DNA of 58,659 bases, taken from DAOUAT01 sp964551735. Lineage in GTDB: Bacteria; Chloroflexota; Anaerolineae; CG2-30-64-16. The stretch lies in contig CAZKEF010000033.1 of NCBI GenBank assembly GCA_964551735.1, positions 1 through 58,659 of the forward strand. The letters are read 5' to 3'. Position 1 is the stretch's first letter, and each line of letters begins with the position of its first letter. The position numbers and the translations under genes were made by a program. Under the pieces are notes generated by a model that was not told the origin of the DNA, did no database searches, and saw nothing but the letters and a program-made list of their open reading frames with translations. Positions 23,666-38,600 of the stretch are shown here, in pieces.

Positions 23666-26600
23666 TCAGTCCGCGGCGCCTGGCGCCGCGGTCAAGATGA
23701 CAGGCAGATAGACCTTTTGTGCGCCTCCCGGCTCCGGTTCCGGGTTGGGCGTGGTCCAGGCCAAGGCCGGCTCGCCGGTCCAGACCCCCAGGGCCACCGG
23801 TGTCTCATCAGCCAGCACACGGATCTGATCCCCGATCTGTGCCCCCTCATCGGCTTCGGTATCGGCCATATCGCCGTAGCAGGCAAGCGGACCGTAGTAG
23901 CCCGTTACGACGACCACCGTCGCACCGCAGGCCACGCCCTGGGGATCCACGGCGTGGAGGACGGTGCCGACCGGCAGTGGCGTGCCATCGCTGAGCTGCG
24001 CTGGGCCGGCGAAGTCGGTCCAACTGAAGGTGGGGATGACGCCAGCGGTAGCTTCCGCGGCCCGGATCGGGTCGACGCGCGCCGCCTGGCGCAGGAAGTC
24101 CTCGGCCGTGGCGCCCCACGCCTGCGGGAGGAGCCAACTGGTTCTGGTGGCTGCGGCGGAAACGGCGGCCGGGTTCGTCGGGTAGGTGAGCGTCACCGCC
24201 TGGGTGGTGTAGAGCCAGTAGCCCTTGCCCGGGCTGAGGATCTGCAGGGTGTTGGCATCTGGCGGGAGGCTGGGGTAGTAGGACTGCGCGCCGCCGTCGA
24301 AGCCCAGCACCAGGGTGTAATGGCCCTCGATGCTGGCCAACGCCTGGGTGATGGGCAGCGAGACCTCCGGCAGATAGCTGACCAGGTTCCAGCCCTGGGC
24401 CAATGGCAGGGGATGGTCTTCGGCCAGGCGCATGCCGCTGACCCGGAGGGTGGCCGCGGGTTGTGGATCCTCCAACCAGCCCGGTAACGGGGCTTGCAGC
24501 GTGGTGCGGATCCAATAGCCGTGCCTGGCGTCCATGGTGGTAAGGGTGTTGAAGCCCGGTGGCAACTGCGGGTAGTACGACAGCGCGCCCTGGTCGTAGC
24601 CGAGCACTGCCAGGTACCCGTCCGTGACCGGGCGCATCACTGTGGCCACGTCTTCCACAAACGGGGCGACCGGGAACGAGATCAAATTCCACATGTCATA
24701 GAGCGGCCGGTCGAACACCGTGATGGTGCGCTGGGCCGCCGCGGGGGCACTGCACAGCGCCAGGTGTTTATCGGCCGCACCTGCGTTCGGGGACACCGTG
24801 ATCTCGTAGTTACCGGGCTGAGCCACCGGCCAGTCGAGCGTCACCGTCACGGTTTGATTTGACGCAATGGGTTGCGCGGTCAACGCCGAACCGATAGGTT
24901 GGATGCCCGACAAGAACATCACCGATAGCCCTGCCGGCAGCTCGGTAGCGCCGGTGTTGGTGATCGCCGCGGTCAGTGTTACTGAGAACGGCGAGCTGGC
25001 AGCCGGCTCGGTCGAGACCAGCGCGGCCGTCAAACGAGCGTCAATGCAAGTGGCCTCGAGCGCGTAGGGTCCAGCGGTGGCCACGTTGCCGGCCGTGTCG
25101 GTGGCGGCCACTCGGATCGTGTACGTGCCGGCCACCTGCGCCGTCAGAACGTACCACCAGCGCTGGCCGTCACGGGCCGCGGCGTGCACGGTGCGCTTGC
25201 CATCCGGGGTCAGGATCTGCAGCACGACATTGACCGCCGGGCTGCCGTCGCTCACAGTGCCGCTGATGATCGTCGCGGACTGACCCAATGGCATCGTTGG
25301 CACGTGATCCATCACTGACAGCACGGGCGCGACGTTGTCCACCCAGGCGTTGAAAGTGAGTGGCGCGGCCGTCCGGTTGCCCACTGCGTCGAGCGCATCG
25401 ATCAGCGCGACTTGCTCGACATAATCAGCATCGTTCGTCTGGGGCATCAAGTAGGTCCAACGCCCGGTCAGCGCAGTGGCGTCGCGGGCGGATAGGGATA
25501 GCTGGCCGCGCAGGTAGCTGCCAGTGTCACCGCCCGCGGCGCCATCACAGATGGTGAGAGTCCATGTGCCCGCGCTGTCTTCGTTTGCGAACGCCAGGAG
25601 CGGCGCAGCAGGCCGCACCAACCGGTCGAAGTAGGGCGGCCGCGGGTCGTGATCGCCCCGGCTGGCGCCGACTGCGGTTGCGTGCGAGTCGGCCAGGAGC
25701 ACGTCGTAATTGGCGTAGCCCGTGTCCGACCCGTCCGCCAGCACCCGCACGGTTGTGTCCGCAGGTGAAGTCAGGTCCACCTGCAACTCACTTCGGCGAG
25801 GATGCTGCGCAGTGAAGCCGAGCACGACTTGGCCGACGGCGAAGCTATCGGCGACGGTGAAGGTGCGGACGACGCACGCATCGGCGATGACGATGGGATC
25901 CGGCGCGTCGTCAACGGTAGCGCCGGCCGGCCGGGCGTCCCGTAGCAGTTCGGCGTTATCACAGTTGGTGTCCGCGTCGCAAACTTCAACCCGGCCGATG
26001 CCGCGGGTATCGGCCACGTCGCCGTACAGCCGCAGCGCGCCGCGCGTGACGCCGCCGGAGGCGATGCCTATCGCGGCCGTGGCGATGCTGACGATGGGCG
26101 GCTGGGCGTCGACCACGAACGGCAGCGTTGCGCTCCAGGGGGACGCCTGTCCCAGGGTGTCTTCCGCCTGGAGGCTCACCTGGAGCACGTCGTCGTGGTT
26201 TCCCGTGACCGTCCAGGGGCAGCTCCACTGGCCGTCTTCCGGCGCAGTGGGCGAGCATTCGACGGCCGTCGCGCCGCCTACCGACAGGCGAACGGCCGCG
26301 ATGCCGGCCTCGTCATATGCGTAACCTGCCGCGACGTTTTCGCCCGGGGCGACGACGTAGGCCGGCCGGGTCATGCCGAAGAACTGTGGCGGCGTGCGAT
26401 CGACCGGGTGATACGCCCAGAACCACTCGACAGGATCGGCAGTTCCTGCGGGGTGCGCAGCGTCGTGGATCTCGACAGCCATGACCGCCCAATCTTCACT
26501 GCTGAGGTCTGCATCGACCGTCGCGTTGAACGTGACGCTGCGTTCCTCGCCGGGCGGGATCTCTCCCACCGGCACGGTGGCGCCGCCGGCAAGCCGTAAG

Positions 26601-29600
26601 GCGTAGTGGGCAGCCAGGTTTGCCGTGACGCCGGTCGCCGTGTCCGTGCCGAGGTTGCGCACCGTCAGCGTGTAGTTGATGGTGTCATTGACACGCACGG
26701 GCCGCACGGCCGAGAGTCCCAACTGCTCCGACATGTCGGCTGGCGGCGCGCTGCTCCCGAACAGGAGGTCCTGCAGGCCCGCCAGGCCATCCTGGATGAA
26801 GCCGTAGCTGACGGTCGCGGGGCCGGCGGTCAGTTGCCACTGCAGGTCTGTGTCGCTGTAGCGGATGCCGGACCCTGTGCTGCCGTTCGGGCAGAGGCCA
26901 GAGCCCACCTGCTCCCAGTGGTAACGCTGGGTCAGGCCGAAGGCCAGGGTCTCGCCGGCAGCGCTCCCTGCAAGGCTCACTACGCTACGAGCGCTGTTAA
27001 CCGGATTGGTGTTGGGCAGCGTAGCCCACAGGCGCAGCGCATCCTCCTCGCTGGCCAGCGCGAGGAGGTCCAATGGGGCGGTCGCCGGGTCCATGATACC
27101 GAGCATCGCGAACGGCAGGTACAGGTCGGTGACGGGTTGCGCTACACCGCCGCCCACGCTCACCGCGCCGAAGCGGTACTGGCTGGCGTCCAGCGCGACG
27201 CCAGCGCCCCACGTGCTGCCATCCCAGGTCAGCAGCAGGGCCTCAGCGCCATCGCGCACCCAGGCCAGGCGATCGGCAGCCATGCCGTCCGGCAACGTGA
27301 TGTGGCTTTGCCCAGCCGTCGCGGGGTAGGGATCGAAGGCGACGGTCGAGCCGCTCCCTGGGATCGTATCGAGATAGATGAATAGGTCGCCCGCGCTATT
27401 CCAGTTGGCGCCGGTCCAGCTTAGGCGCAGCGCCTCTGCATTCCAGGAGGCGCGCAGCGCCTGTTCAACGCCGAGTGCGGCGTTGCCGGCGGCGTGGCGT
27501 GCTGCCCGACGATCGACGCCGAGCAGCGTGCAGGTTGAGCTGCCGAAGGGCGCCAAGACGGTCAGCTCGTCCAGCCACACATAATCCGGCGTAAGCGGAC
27601 TATCCGCGAACGCCACGAATGTCTGCGTGCGCCCCTGGTCGTACACATCCACGCTGGTCAGGTGCGCCGTGACCTTTTTGCCTTCGCTGGGGGCGAACGA
27701 AGAGGTGAGCGCTTGGGAGGGCAGGAAGGCCTCCTCCGTATCCGCCACCAGCGTCTCCGTGGCCTGGCTGGTCCAGCGCAGGTCATAGCCGGACACGCCG
27801 CTGCCGTCCGTCGCAGGAGACCACGTCAGCGTGAGGCCGGCGGCCGGGTCGATCGTGCCGCCCGCCGGCGCTGGCGCGCCCCCGCTCGTGGCCGTCATGG
27901 CTACCGCTGCCGGGGGCAGGACGTCCACCGTTACGGTGGCGCTTGTTTCGGTGACGTGGCCGCCGATGTCGGTGGCCCGCGCCCGCACCGTGAAGCTGGC
28001 GCCGTCGGGCAGTTGGCCCTCATCCAGCGTCCACGAGGCATTCCACAGGCCCTCTGTCACGGTTCCCAGCGCTGCGTCAACCGGCGAACCGTCGGCCTGC
28101 GTCAGAACCGCCGGGTTCCACCCCGTGCAGGTGGCCAGCGCGCAGCCGTCCACACGCCACGCCACTGCCACCACGCCGGCCGCATCGGCGGCCGCGCCGG
28201 TCAGGTCGAGCGTGCGCGGCTCGTGATAGCGCGCGTCGGTGATCAACACAGGATCCACCGTGACGGTGGGCGCCGCGGTGTCAACGATGAACGTGAACGA
28301 CGCGTCGCGGCTGGCGCCATCCTGGTTGGTCACGTTGGCGGTTAGGGTGTGTGCGCCGTCGCCGGTCGGTGTCCAGTCTTTGCTCCATATGCTCTTGCTG
28401 GTCGCCCCCGGCACCCAGGTGTAGGAGAGCAGGGTGCTGCCGTCCACCCCTACGACCAGGCTCCTCAGGGTCGAGACGAACGCCTCTGCCTCGCCGGCCA
28501 CCTTGAGCGGCGCCAGGCTGCCCACCACACCGGCCGGGCTGGTGAACATCACATAGACGTTTTCTTCACCCTCGGCCGCGGCGATGGCGCGGACCCAATC
28601 GGGCACAACGCCGGTCTCGCCGGCCGCCATGGGCAGCATGGCCGCCGGGCTGGCCAGCGCGGCGGTGGCTGCCGCGGCGCCGCCGGCGAGTGTCGCAGTC
28701 GCGCAGTTCCCCGCCGTGTCGCAGGCCGCGGCATCGGAGCCAACGATCACGGGGTTGACCAGGCGCAGCCCACCTTCGTTCGCTGCCAGGAAAGAGAGCG
28801 CCTGGTCGGCGCCGGTGGTGAGTCCCCTGGCGACCGCGATGCCCAGCGCGGCGCCGGGGGTCTGCGTGGTGGAGACCCACTGCGGCGAAGCTGGGTCGGT
28901 GACGTCCACCACATGCAGGCCCCAACTGCCATCGGCCACGTAGGCCCAAACCTGGCCCGGCGCGGTGGCCGGCGAGGCGCCGACCGACACTCCCCGTGCT
29001 TCACCGGGCGTGTTGTACGTCTTGACCAGGGCCGGATTTGCCGGATCGGCCACGCTCACGATGACGAGGCCCGGCGAACCGTCCGCGATGTAAACATGGC
29101 TGCCGTACACCGCGACATCGTAGGCCATGCCGTCCGTGTAGAAGAAGCTGCCGCCCGTTTTCGAGGCGACCGGACGGGCCGGGTCGGAGATGTCCACGAT
29201 GCGCAGGGCGCTCTTGCCGGCGCCGATCTTGCTGTCCGCCAGGTAGGCATAGTTGCCGCTGGCCGCGACGCCGACCGCGTTGCCGGGCGTGTCGTAGGAT
29301 CCGACCACCTGCAGCGCGTTGATGTCGGTGATGTCAACTACCTGCAGGCCCGCGGAGCCGGCCGCGACCAGGGCGTACTTTTCGCCCGAACGCCCGATTA
29401 CCACCACATCGTTGGCCTCGCCGGGGACGGTCAGCGCGATGGGCGCCTGCGGGGCCGTCGGGTCCGATACGTTCACCGCTTGCAGCCCTTCGCGGCCGGC
29501 CGCGATGAACGCGTAGCGTGTGCCGGGCTCCGGCGTCGGTGTCGGCTCCGGCGTCGGTGTCGGCTCCGCGCCGGCGTCACCGACCTCGATCAAGATCGGA

Positions 29601-32600
29601 CCCTTCGTGTTGTTGTACTCGGCGGCCGACCACTCCTCGACGCTGCATGCGCTGTCCGCCATCGCGGAGACATTGTACCAGCCGGCCGTCGGGATCGTCT
29701 TTTGCAGCTCCACCGTCGCGGTCGCGCCGACGGCCAGTTCAGGCACGCTTGCCGTCACGTCCGACGCGACGCCGCAGCCTGGCTGCGGCGACTTGTTGAG
29801 GTAGATGCCAACCTGCGAGACGGCGCTCTTGGCCGAGCCGGCGTTGCGAACCTGCACCACGAAGTTGATGGTGTCACCCGCGTCAGGGTTATCCGGGTAG
29901 ATGCTCAGGCTGTTGACCACCAGATCGGGCAGGAGCGGATCGCCGACAAAGACCTTGAGCGGGCCGAAGCGGTTGTTGTTCAAGTTGCTTTCCTGGACGG
30001 AGAGCGCGCACGCTGTGTCAAGGATGGCATAGGCCCACTGCTCGCCGGGGTCGGCCCAAGCGGGGGCAGGGATCGTCAGGACGGTGGACGCGCCGGCCGC
30101 GAGAGCCGGGACCGTCACCGGTGTGAAGTCCCAGGTCGTTTCGCCGCAGCGATCGGGATACTCGGTCGAGCTGATGCCGAGCTGCACTGCCGGGCTGGGC
30201 CCGTCGCCGCGGTTGCTGACGCGCACCGTGTAAGTGACGGGTTGGCGGGCATGGATGCTTGCCGGCGCGATCGTCATGCTTTCGATGGCCAGGTCGGGCC
30301 GCAGCGCGGCGATGCTGATCGGGCCGTAGCCGTTGTTGGCGTAGTTCCATTCGGCGCCCGTGCAGCGGTAGTCTTCGAACAGGTAGATGTCGTGGCCCGA
30401 CACCCAGGTCGGATCGAACGCGGCGCCGGGCACGACGATGTTCAGGGTCGTGCTGGCACCCACGGCCAACGCCGGAACCGCCGTCCAGCCGCCGGCGGGA
30501 TCGGCCGTGACGCAGGCCTCGAACGCCTCGTCCACAAACACGCCGAGTGCTGATTCCGCCGGGACCGCCGCGTCGCCGAGGTTCTCGATCGTCACCTCCA
30601 GTGTGACGCCCTCGCCCACCGAGATGCCTGTCGGCTCGTAGGTGACGTTCTGGATCGCGAGGTCGGGGAGCGCGCTGGCGACGTCCACCCAGGTGTAGCC
30701 GGCGTTGTTTTCGTTGTTGTTCTGGAACTCGTCGTCGTTCAGCTCCGGCAGAGTACACTGCCAGTCCACGACGGCGACCACGAACTTCTCGCCCGTCGCG
30801 GCCCAACCGCGGTCGAACACCACCTGTACGTCGCGGGACTCGCCGGGCGGGACGGCGCCGACCACGATCTTGTCGTCATAGGCGGTGTCGCCGCAGGTCG
30901 GCCACTCGGTCCCCTGCGAGTAGATCGCCAACTCCGTCGCCGCGTTGGCCGCCACGCCGGAGTTCTTCACCCGCACCGTGTGCGTGATCGGTGAGAGCGC
31001 GTACACCGGCGATGGGGTCGAGGTGATGGAGACCACTTCGAGATCGGGCCGCTGATTGTCGTCCGGGTAGAAGACGATCGGGCCGTACACGTTGTTCGAT
31101 TCGGTCATTTCACCCACGGTGCAGTCGCTGTCGGCCATCAGGTAGACGAAATGCTGCGACTGATCCGCCAGCGCGCCGCCGATGCCGATCTGGACCGATC
31201 CCATCGGGGGCAGGCTGGCGATCTCCGCCTCAGCATAGGGTGTATCCTCGCAGGTCGGCACGTGGCCGGGATCGATGTAGAGACCCAGCTTCGAGGCCGG
31301 TGCGATCGCGTTGACGTCGCCGGGGGCATACACCATGTTCCCGACGAACAGGTCGAAGACGATCGGTTGGCCGGGTGCGGGGTCAATCGGCATCCAGTCA
31401 ACACTGGTGATCTTCAGATCGGGCTTCACGGTATCGGTCAGCACCAGTGTCACCGGCCCGGCCGTGTTGTTCTCCTCGTTCGGCTCCGTCACCGCGCAGC
31501 CGTAGTCCACGGCCGCGTAGAGCTCGTGCGGGGTATCCTGGAAGATCTGGGTGAAGGTGTAGTACGCGATCTCGCCGATGTCGAGCGAGGCCAGGGGCTT
31601 GCCCCAATCGGGAATGACAACCTGCGTAGCGCAGTCGGTTGGGAGGACGTCCTTGTAGAGGCCGATCCCGGGTTCCAGCGGCCCGCGGAAGGCGTCCACA
31701 CCCTGGTTCTGCACCGCGACGACGATGTCCACCGCCTGGCCGACCGCCGGTGCAGCGCTGGCCACCCTGAAGTCCACGATCGCCAGCTCGGGATAGGTCT
31801 CCGGCCCAACCTCGACGGTGTAGGGGCCGGCCGCGTTGTTGGCTTTGTCTTCATCCAGGATGCAGCCGTAATCCAGGTAGATGGAAGCCGTGTGCGCGCC
31901 CTCAGTCGTGAACGACGTGGTGAGGGTGAAGGTCTGCGTAGCGCCTGCGGCCAGCGGCGGCACCTCGGCCACGAGGTCACCGACGTCTGGGCTGTCGGCA
32001 TACGGACAGCCAGCCGGCGTGCGGTCCAGGTAGAGGCCCAGGGATGATTTGCTCGGCGCGTCGCCGGTGCCCGCGTTGCGGACGGTGATGGCGTACTGCA
32101 CCGGCTGCCCGACCGACGTCTGGTCGGGCTCGAACGTCACGCCGTCAATCACCAGGTCGAGCGTCTTCGGCGCGCCGACGGTGATCGCCTGCGGCCCGAA
32201 GATGTTGTCGGCCTCATCGCTTTCCTCGACGCTGCAGCCGTAGTCCACGTAGCCGTAGATATCGTGCGTCCCCTGCTCATCGGTGGTGAAGCCGGTGGTG
32301 TACACCGTCAGGTCGGCCCCCGCGCCCGGCTCGAGCGGGGGAATCTCCGCGCCGCCGAAGCCGGGGCCGGCGACGCATTCGGCCGGACGAGCGTCTTCGT
32401 ACAGGCCCAAAAAGCTCTTGAGGTGGTGCCGGGCGTTGCCTTCGTTCACCACGTGCACTGTGTAGCTCACATGCTCATTGGCGGCCGGGCTGGCCGGGTT
32501 GGCCGTGATGCTGGTGATCCGCAGATCCGGCTTGCGGGCCTCTGCCACGGTGAAGTTGAGCGGGCCGGCATGGTTGTCGGTCTCATCGCTTTCCGTGACG

Positions 32601-35600
32601 GTGCATGCGTAATCAACGAACGCGCGGGCGGTGTGCGCGCCCGCGGTGCTGAAGGGCACCGCCCACGTGACGGTGTAGGTCTGCTCGGCCGCCAGGACGG
32701 GGATGTATGCCGAGCGGATGTCATACTGCCCGCACGTGGGCTGGCTGGCGTAGTCGAAGTAGAGGCCCGCGTAAGTGATCGAGTCGGTTCTTGCAGTCCC
32801 CTCGTTCTTGATGACCAGCGTGAAGTGGACGTCCTCTGCGGCGGCCGGCGTCAGGGTGTCGGCGGTGAAGCTGGTGACCGTGAGATCCGGGAGCAGCGCC
32901 GGCAGCACGTCCAGCGCGATCTCGGCCTGGTTGTCGGTCTCACTGATCTCGATGAGATCATCGTCCGGGTCGGCAAACACGGAGACGGTGTGCGCGCCCT
33001 CGGCCACGAACTGGAGGCCGGGGAACACGAACTCGGCCGTCTGGCCGTAGTCGAGCGCGGGTATTTGTTGCGCGGCCTGCACCGCGCCGTCGGTGGAGAT
33101 TTCCAGCCACGTGGCTTCCGACGGCATGTCGCCGTTGCTCAGCACCGTGACCGTGGCGGTGACATACTCCAGCGCGTGCAGGTTCGTCTCCGGCGGGTTG
33201 AGCACCAGCCCGGTGATGGCAAGGTTGGGGGCCAGGACATGCAGGGTCCCGGTGTAGACGTTGTCGGTCTCGTCGCTCTCCTCTTCGTGGCTGAAGAAGT
33301 CGGCGAAGGCCCAGACGTGCTGCGCGCCCGGCATGTCAATGCGGACATGCGGCAGGTCAACCTGCGTGCTTTGGTTTGGCGCCAGCGCCGCGACATCGGC
33401 CTGCCACGCCTCAGCCGGGTCGGGGTTGCTGGGCAGCGTGCCGGTGTATACGCCCAGTTTCGTGCCGAGCGAGCCGCGATCCCCCTCGTTGATGACGTCC
33501 ACCGTCAGGGTGAAGTACTCGCCCGCGATGACGTCAACGCCATCCTTGGGCGCCAGCCCGGTCACCCTGAGATCCGCCAGCCGGGGCGGGCCGACGATGA
33601 CATTGAGCGCGTACTGGTTGTTGGATTCGCGATCCTGATATTCGTCGATGCTACACGTGTGATCTGCAAATGCCCACACGTTATAGGTTTTCGGCGTCGT
33701 GAAGCCGGCGGTGTTCACCACCACATCCACCGTCCCGCCGGCCGGGATCGCCGGGATGGTGTCGAAACCGAACGCGCCGGCCGCGTTGCAGGCCAGGGGC
33801 GGCCCGTCGGGATCGGCGAACAGCGCGAGGCTGGCCGCGGGGCTGGCGGCCGGGCCGTCGTTTCGCACATGAACCGTGTAGGTGATGGCTTCGCGGGCGG
33901 GGATGTCCTCGGTCGCGCCCTGCACGTCAACCCCCGTCACGAACAGGTCCGGCAGCGGCGGCCACTCGGCTGTGAACGCAACCGGGCCGAAGGCGTTGTT
34001 ATCTTCCCCGGTGAAGGTCGCGTTCTTCTCGACCACGGTGTTGCCGATATCGGCATAGGCAAAGACCTGGTGGTTGCCCACGCTGGTCACGGCTGTGCCA
34101 GGGATGACCACGGTGGCGGTGTACGACGCGTTGGGGCCGAGGGTCGGCGTCTGCGCGGTGTTCTTCCAGGCCGGGTCGCCGGGGCCGGTCGGGCTGTGAT
34201 CCACGTAGATGCCGAGCGCCGAGACCTGGGTGATGGTCATCGCGCCCTGGTTGCGCACGGTGACGGTGACCGAGAAGTCCTCCCCGGCGTATACGGGTGA
34301 GGTCACCAGCGCCAGGGCCGTCACGACCAGGTCGGACTGGCGTTCGGGCAGCACGGTGAACACCAGTTCCCCGTAGTTGTTAGACTCGTCCGCTTCGGCC
34401 ACGGAGCAGCCGTAGTCCGCCAGCGCGTAGGCGACGTGGGCGTCCTCCTCCCCGGCCAGGTCCGGGAGGCCGGCATGTGTCACCGTGTAGGTGTAGCTGG
34501 CGCCGACGGCCAGGTAGGGGACGTTGACCCCGAGATCCGGGATGCCGGGGCTGGGGCAGACCGGGAACGGGGATGGATCGACATAGATGCCCGACAGCGT
34601 GGGGGGTGCGGCCGCCTCGCCGCCGTTGTGCAGGGTGACGGTGAAGGTGATCGGCTCGCCCGCGTACGGCTGCGCCGGGCTGGCTATGACCAGTGTGTCC
34701 ACGATCAGGTCGGGCTGCTGTTCGGCGACAAGGATCTGGATCGTGGCGTCGTTGTTGCTGTCGTTGTCCTCCACGATATCGCACTGGAAGTCGGCGTAGG
34801 CGTAAATCTGGTGATAGCCCAGGGTGGCGTAGGATCCGGGCGCGTTCAGCAGCACATCGGCCTCGGCCCCAGGGGCCAGCGCCGGCAGGGCCGTGGTGTC
34901 AACCCAGTCCGGGTCATCGCACTGGTCCGGCTCGGCGTCCATGAACAGGCCGAGCAGCCCGGCGGCCGGGCTGGCGCCGGGACCGGCGTTGCGCAGGCGG
35001 ACGGTGTAGGTGACCGGCTGTCCGGGACCCGGGTTCTGCGGGTTGGGCGTGATGCTCTCGATCACCAGGTCGGGCCGGGGCACGTGGAACGTAACCGGCC
35101 CGGCCGTGTTGTTGGTCTCGTTGGTCTCCGTGACCGTGTTCAAGTAGTCCGCGTGGGCAGTCACCGAATGGTCGGCATAGTTGGACACGGTCAACGTCTT
35201 CGTAACGGTCGTCGTGGCGCCCGCGGCCAGGGCGGCGACGTCCACCGGCGGATACGCGATGCTGTCCACCGAGAACTGCACCTTGAACGCGCCGGCAGCG
35301 GCTGAGCCGATGTTGGCGATTTCTGCCGTCATCGTGACCGGCTGATTCACCGCAGGCGGCGCTGTGACGGACAGAGCATTGATCTTCAGGTCGGGACCGA
35401 CGACCTCATACGAGACTGGGCCGCTGATGTTGTTCGTCTCATCCAACTCGACGATCTTGCACTCCCAGTCTACATACGCGCCAATCGTGTGCGGGCCGAC
35501 CGCCGGCACCGACATGGTCGCTGTCCGCTCCTCTGAGATGGCGCCGGCCGCCAGCCCGGCGGAGAACCCCAGGACTTGCGTGATCTCGCCGATCAGGCCG

Positions 35601-38600
35601 CAGCCGCCGGGCGTCGGCATACGATCGCGGTAGAGCGCGATCTCGGGATAGACGCCCGCCGGAACCGCTCCGGTGCCCTGGTTCTTGATGCGAACCTTCA
35701 CGGTCATCTCGGTGCTGGTGAACGCTACCGTGGTGGGCACGACCAGGCTGTAGATCACCAGGTCGGGATACGGAATCGCCGTTGGCGTGAACGTTGCGGT
35801 CGGGGTGGCCGTCTCCGTTGGGGTCGGCGTGATCGTCGGCGTATGCGTCGCCGTCGGCGTGTGGGTAGCGGTTGGGGTGGCCGTCGGGGTGGCGGTCGCC
35901 GTCGCGGTCGGCGTGGCGGTGGGGGTCTGCGTCGGTGTGGGCGTGATGCCGCTGACGGTGACGTAGACCGGGCCGAGGTCGTTGTTGGTCTCGTTCGACT
36001 CCTCGGTCCAATCCTGGGGGTCCACCCGCGCGTACAGCGCGTGATCGCCTGAGAGCGCCCAGCCCGGATGCGAGACGACATAGGACTCGGTTGCACCGGC
36101 TGCCAGCTCGCCGGTGACGTGCTGGTCGTCCCAGCAGGTGTTCCAACCGCTCCACGGGCACTCGCCGAGGTAGGTGTAGAAGGCTGCTTCCAGGCCGCCG
36201 GCCTTTGCCGGGCCGTTGTTCCTGATCGTCACCGTGATGACCACGGGCTCATTGGGGTCGGGCATCCCCGGCGCCGCAACGACGCTCACCACCTCGAGGT
36301 CCACATCGTCGCTGACGGCCAGCCCGAACGAGTCGCCGAGGTTGTTGGTGTAATCCGCTTCGACCGGGCTTCCGTCCCCGCAATTCATATTAACCCAGGG
36401 ATAAACGGTGTACGCACCCTCCGTCAGGCCGTCGGAGATGTCGAACGTGACCGTGGTCGCGGCGCCGGCCGCCAGGGGCGGGACGTCTGTGCTCGTCCAG
36501 TTGCTGCCATCCCGGCAGCCGCTCGGCGGGGCGTCCAGGTACAGGCCGACATCCGAGACGTCCGCGCCGCCGGGGCCATCGTTGCGCACGGTGACGCTCA
36601 TGGTGAACGGTTCGCCCGCGGGGATGATGCCGGACGGCGCGACGCTGGCCTCAACCCGAAGGTCGGGGTAAGCCTGGTCGCCCGCCACCGTGAAGCTGAC
36701 GCCAGGGTCAGGGGTGGTGTTGTTGCTCTCGTTCGTCTCGGCGATGTGGCAGCCGTCATCGGCGCGGGCGAAGGCCGCGTAGGCTCCTGCGGCCAGGCCC
36801 AGCGTTTCCACCAGCGTGACCGTGTAGAAAGCGCCGGCGGCCAGCGCGGGAACGTTGGCGGTCAGCCGGGGCGCACCGGGACAGGCCGACGGCGCGGCGC
36901 CGAGGTACAGGCCGAGGGTGGTCGCGGCGGCCGCGTCGCCCTGGTTTTGCACCGTCACCTGATAGCCGATCGTCTGTCCGGGCCGCGGGGAGGCCGGGAG
37001 GATGGTCAGGTCGGTCATGGCGAGATCGGGGTTGTAGTCCTGATCGGCTACCGTGAAGCCGGTGGCGGGCGGCAGGTTGTTGCTCTCGTCCGTCTCCGTC
37101 AGCTCGCACGCGCTGTCAACCTGCGCCCAGAGCTGGTGCGCCCCGGCTGTGGCGAGACCGGCGTGCTGCCGCGAGAAGGTGTACGAGCTGCCCGATCCCA
37201 GCGAGAGCACTTCCGTGCCTTCCCAGGCCCCCGCGCCAGCATCGCAGAGGGCGGGCGGGGTGGCCGGATCGAGGTAGAGATCCACCAGGAAGTGGCCGGC
37301 CACGCTGCCCGTGTTGCGCACCGTGACCGTCACGGCGAACGGCTGGTTCCGCTTCGGGTTTGGCGGGTCGAGGGTCAGGCTTTCGACGTGCAGATCGCGC
37401 ACGGGGGCCACGAGGCTGCGCTCGCTCAGCCAGACCTGGGCGGCGGTGGCGCCGTAATCGCCCTCGATGCCGAACGCGCCCCGGCTGCCGTCGGCCGACA
37501 GCGCGCCGCCGCGCCCCAGGCCGGCGCCGCGATCGAACTGCGCCCCACCGGCTTGCAGCGAGAGCCGCTCCAGCGCGCCGGTCTCGCGGTCATAGACGTA
37601 AACGTCTTCGACGCCGTTAGTATCCCCGGCGACGAAATTGTCCGCGTGGGAGAGGAAGGCGACAAAACGGCCGTCCGGCGAGATCGAGGGCTGGTGTGAA
37701 GGGCCGCTGCCCGCGCCGGTCGGGCCGGCCACCAGCCACGTCGCGCCGCTCGCGCGGTCGTGGATGAAGACATCCTGGAAGCCATTGGTGTCGCGCGCGT
37801 CAAGGTTGGTGGCATACGAGTCGAACGCGGCCCAGCGCCCCTGGCTCGACAAGCTGACGAACCAGGAGCCGTCATCCCCCTTGGCGCCGCCCGACGACAC
37901 GGACACCAACTCGATGGCATCTGTGATAGCATCCCTGTCCCACACGAACACATCCCAGCCGCCACTGTCCTCAGGCGTCAGGCTGGCCCACGAGAAGAAG
38001 CCCACGTAGCGGCCATCGGGCGAGATGCTCGGGTAGCTCTGGCTGTCGCTGATGCCGAGGCTGTCGTTGGTCATGATCCGGGTGGTGGTGCCGGCGGCGG
38101 TGTCGCGCAGATACGCATCGGCGATCTCGCGCTCGCTCAGGCTGGAAGACTCGAACGCGACGTAGCGCCCATCCGCCGAAACGGCTGACTGGTAGGACGT
38201 GGAGCCGAAGAAGCTTTCCGCTTGGCGCTCATCGTCGTGGACGGATACGCGTTCGATGCTGCCGTCGTCCGTGCAGTGGTAGAGGAAGACGTCGGGGAGG
38301 CCGTTGGTGTCCGTGCCCGTCGGCAGCAGGTTGGTCGCGTCGCTGGTGAACGCGATATGGCAGCCATCCGCCGAGATGCTGGGGTTGGTCGAGTTACCGT
38401 CGGCCTCGGTGGCGCCATCGGGAGCCAGCGACACGCGCGTGGTCGTGTTCAGCAGCGTGTCGCGCACGAAGATGTCGGTGAAGCCGTTGGCGTCGCCGGT
38501 CACCAGGTCGCTTGCCGCGGACTCAAACGCCACATACCGCCCATCGGCCGAGACGGCGCCCGGCCGGGAGTAGTCGTTGCCTTCTCCGCCGCCCGGGGCC

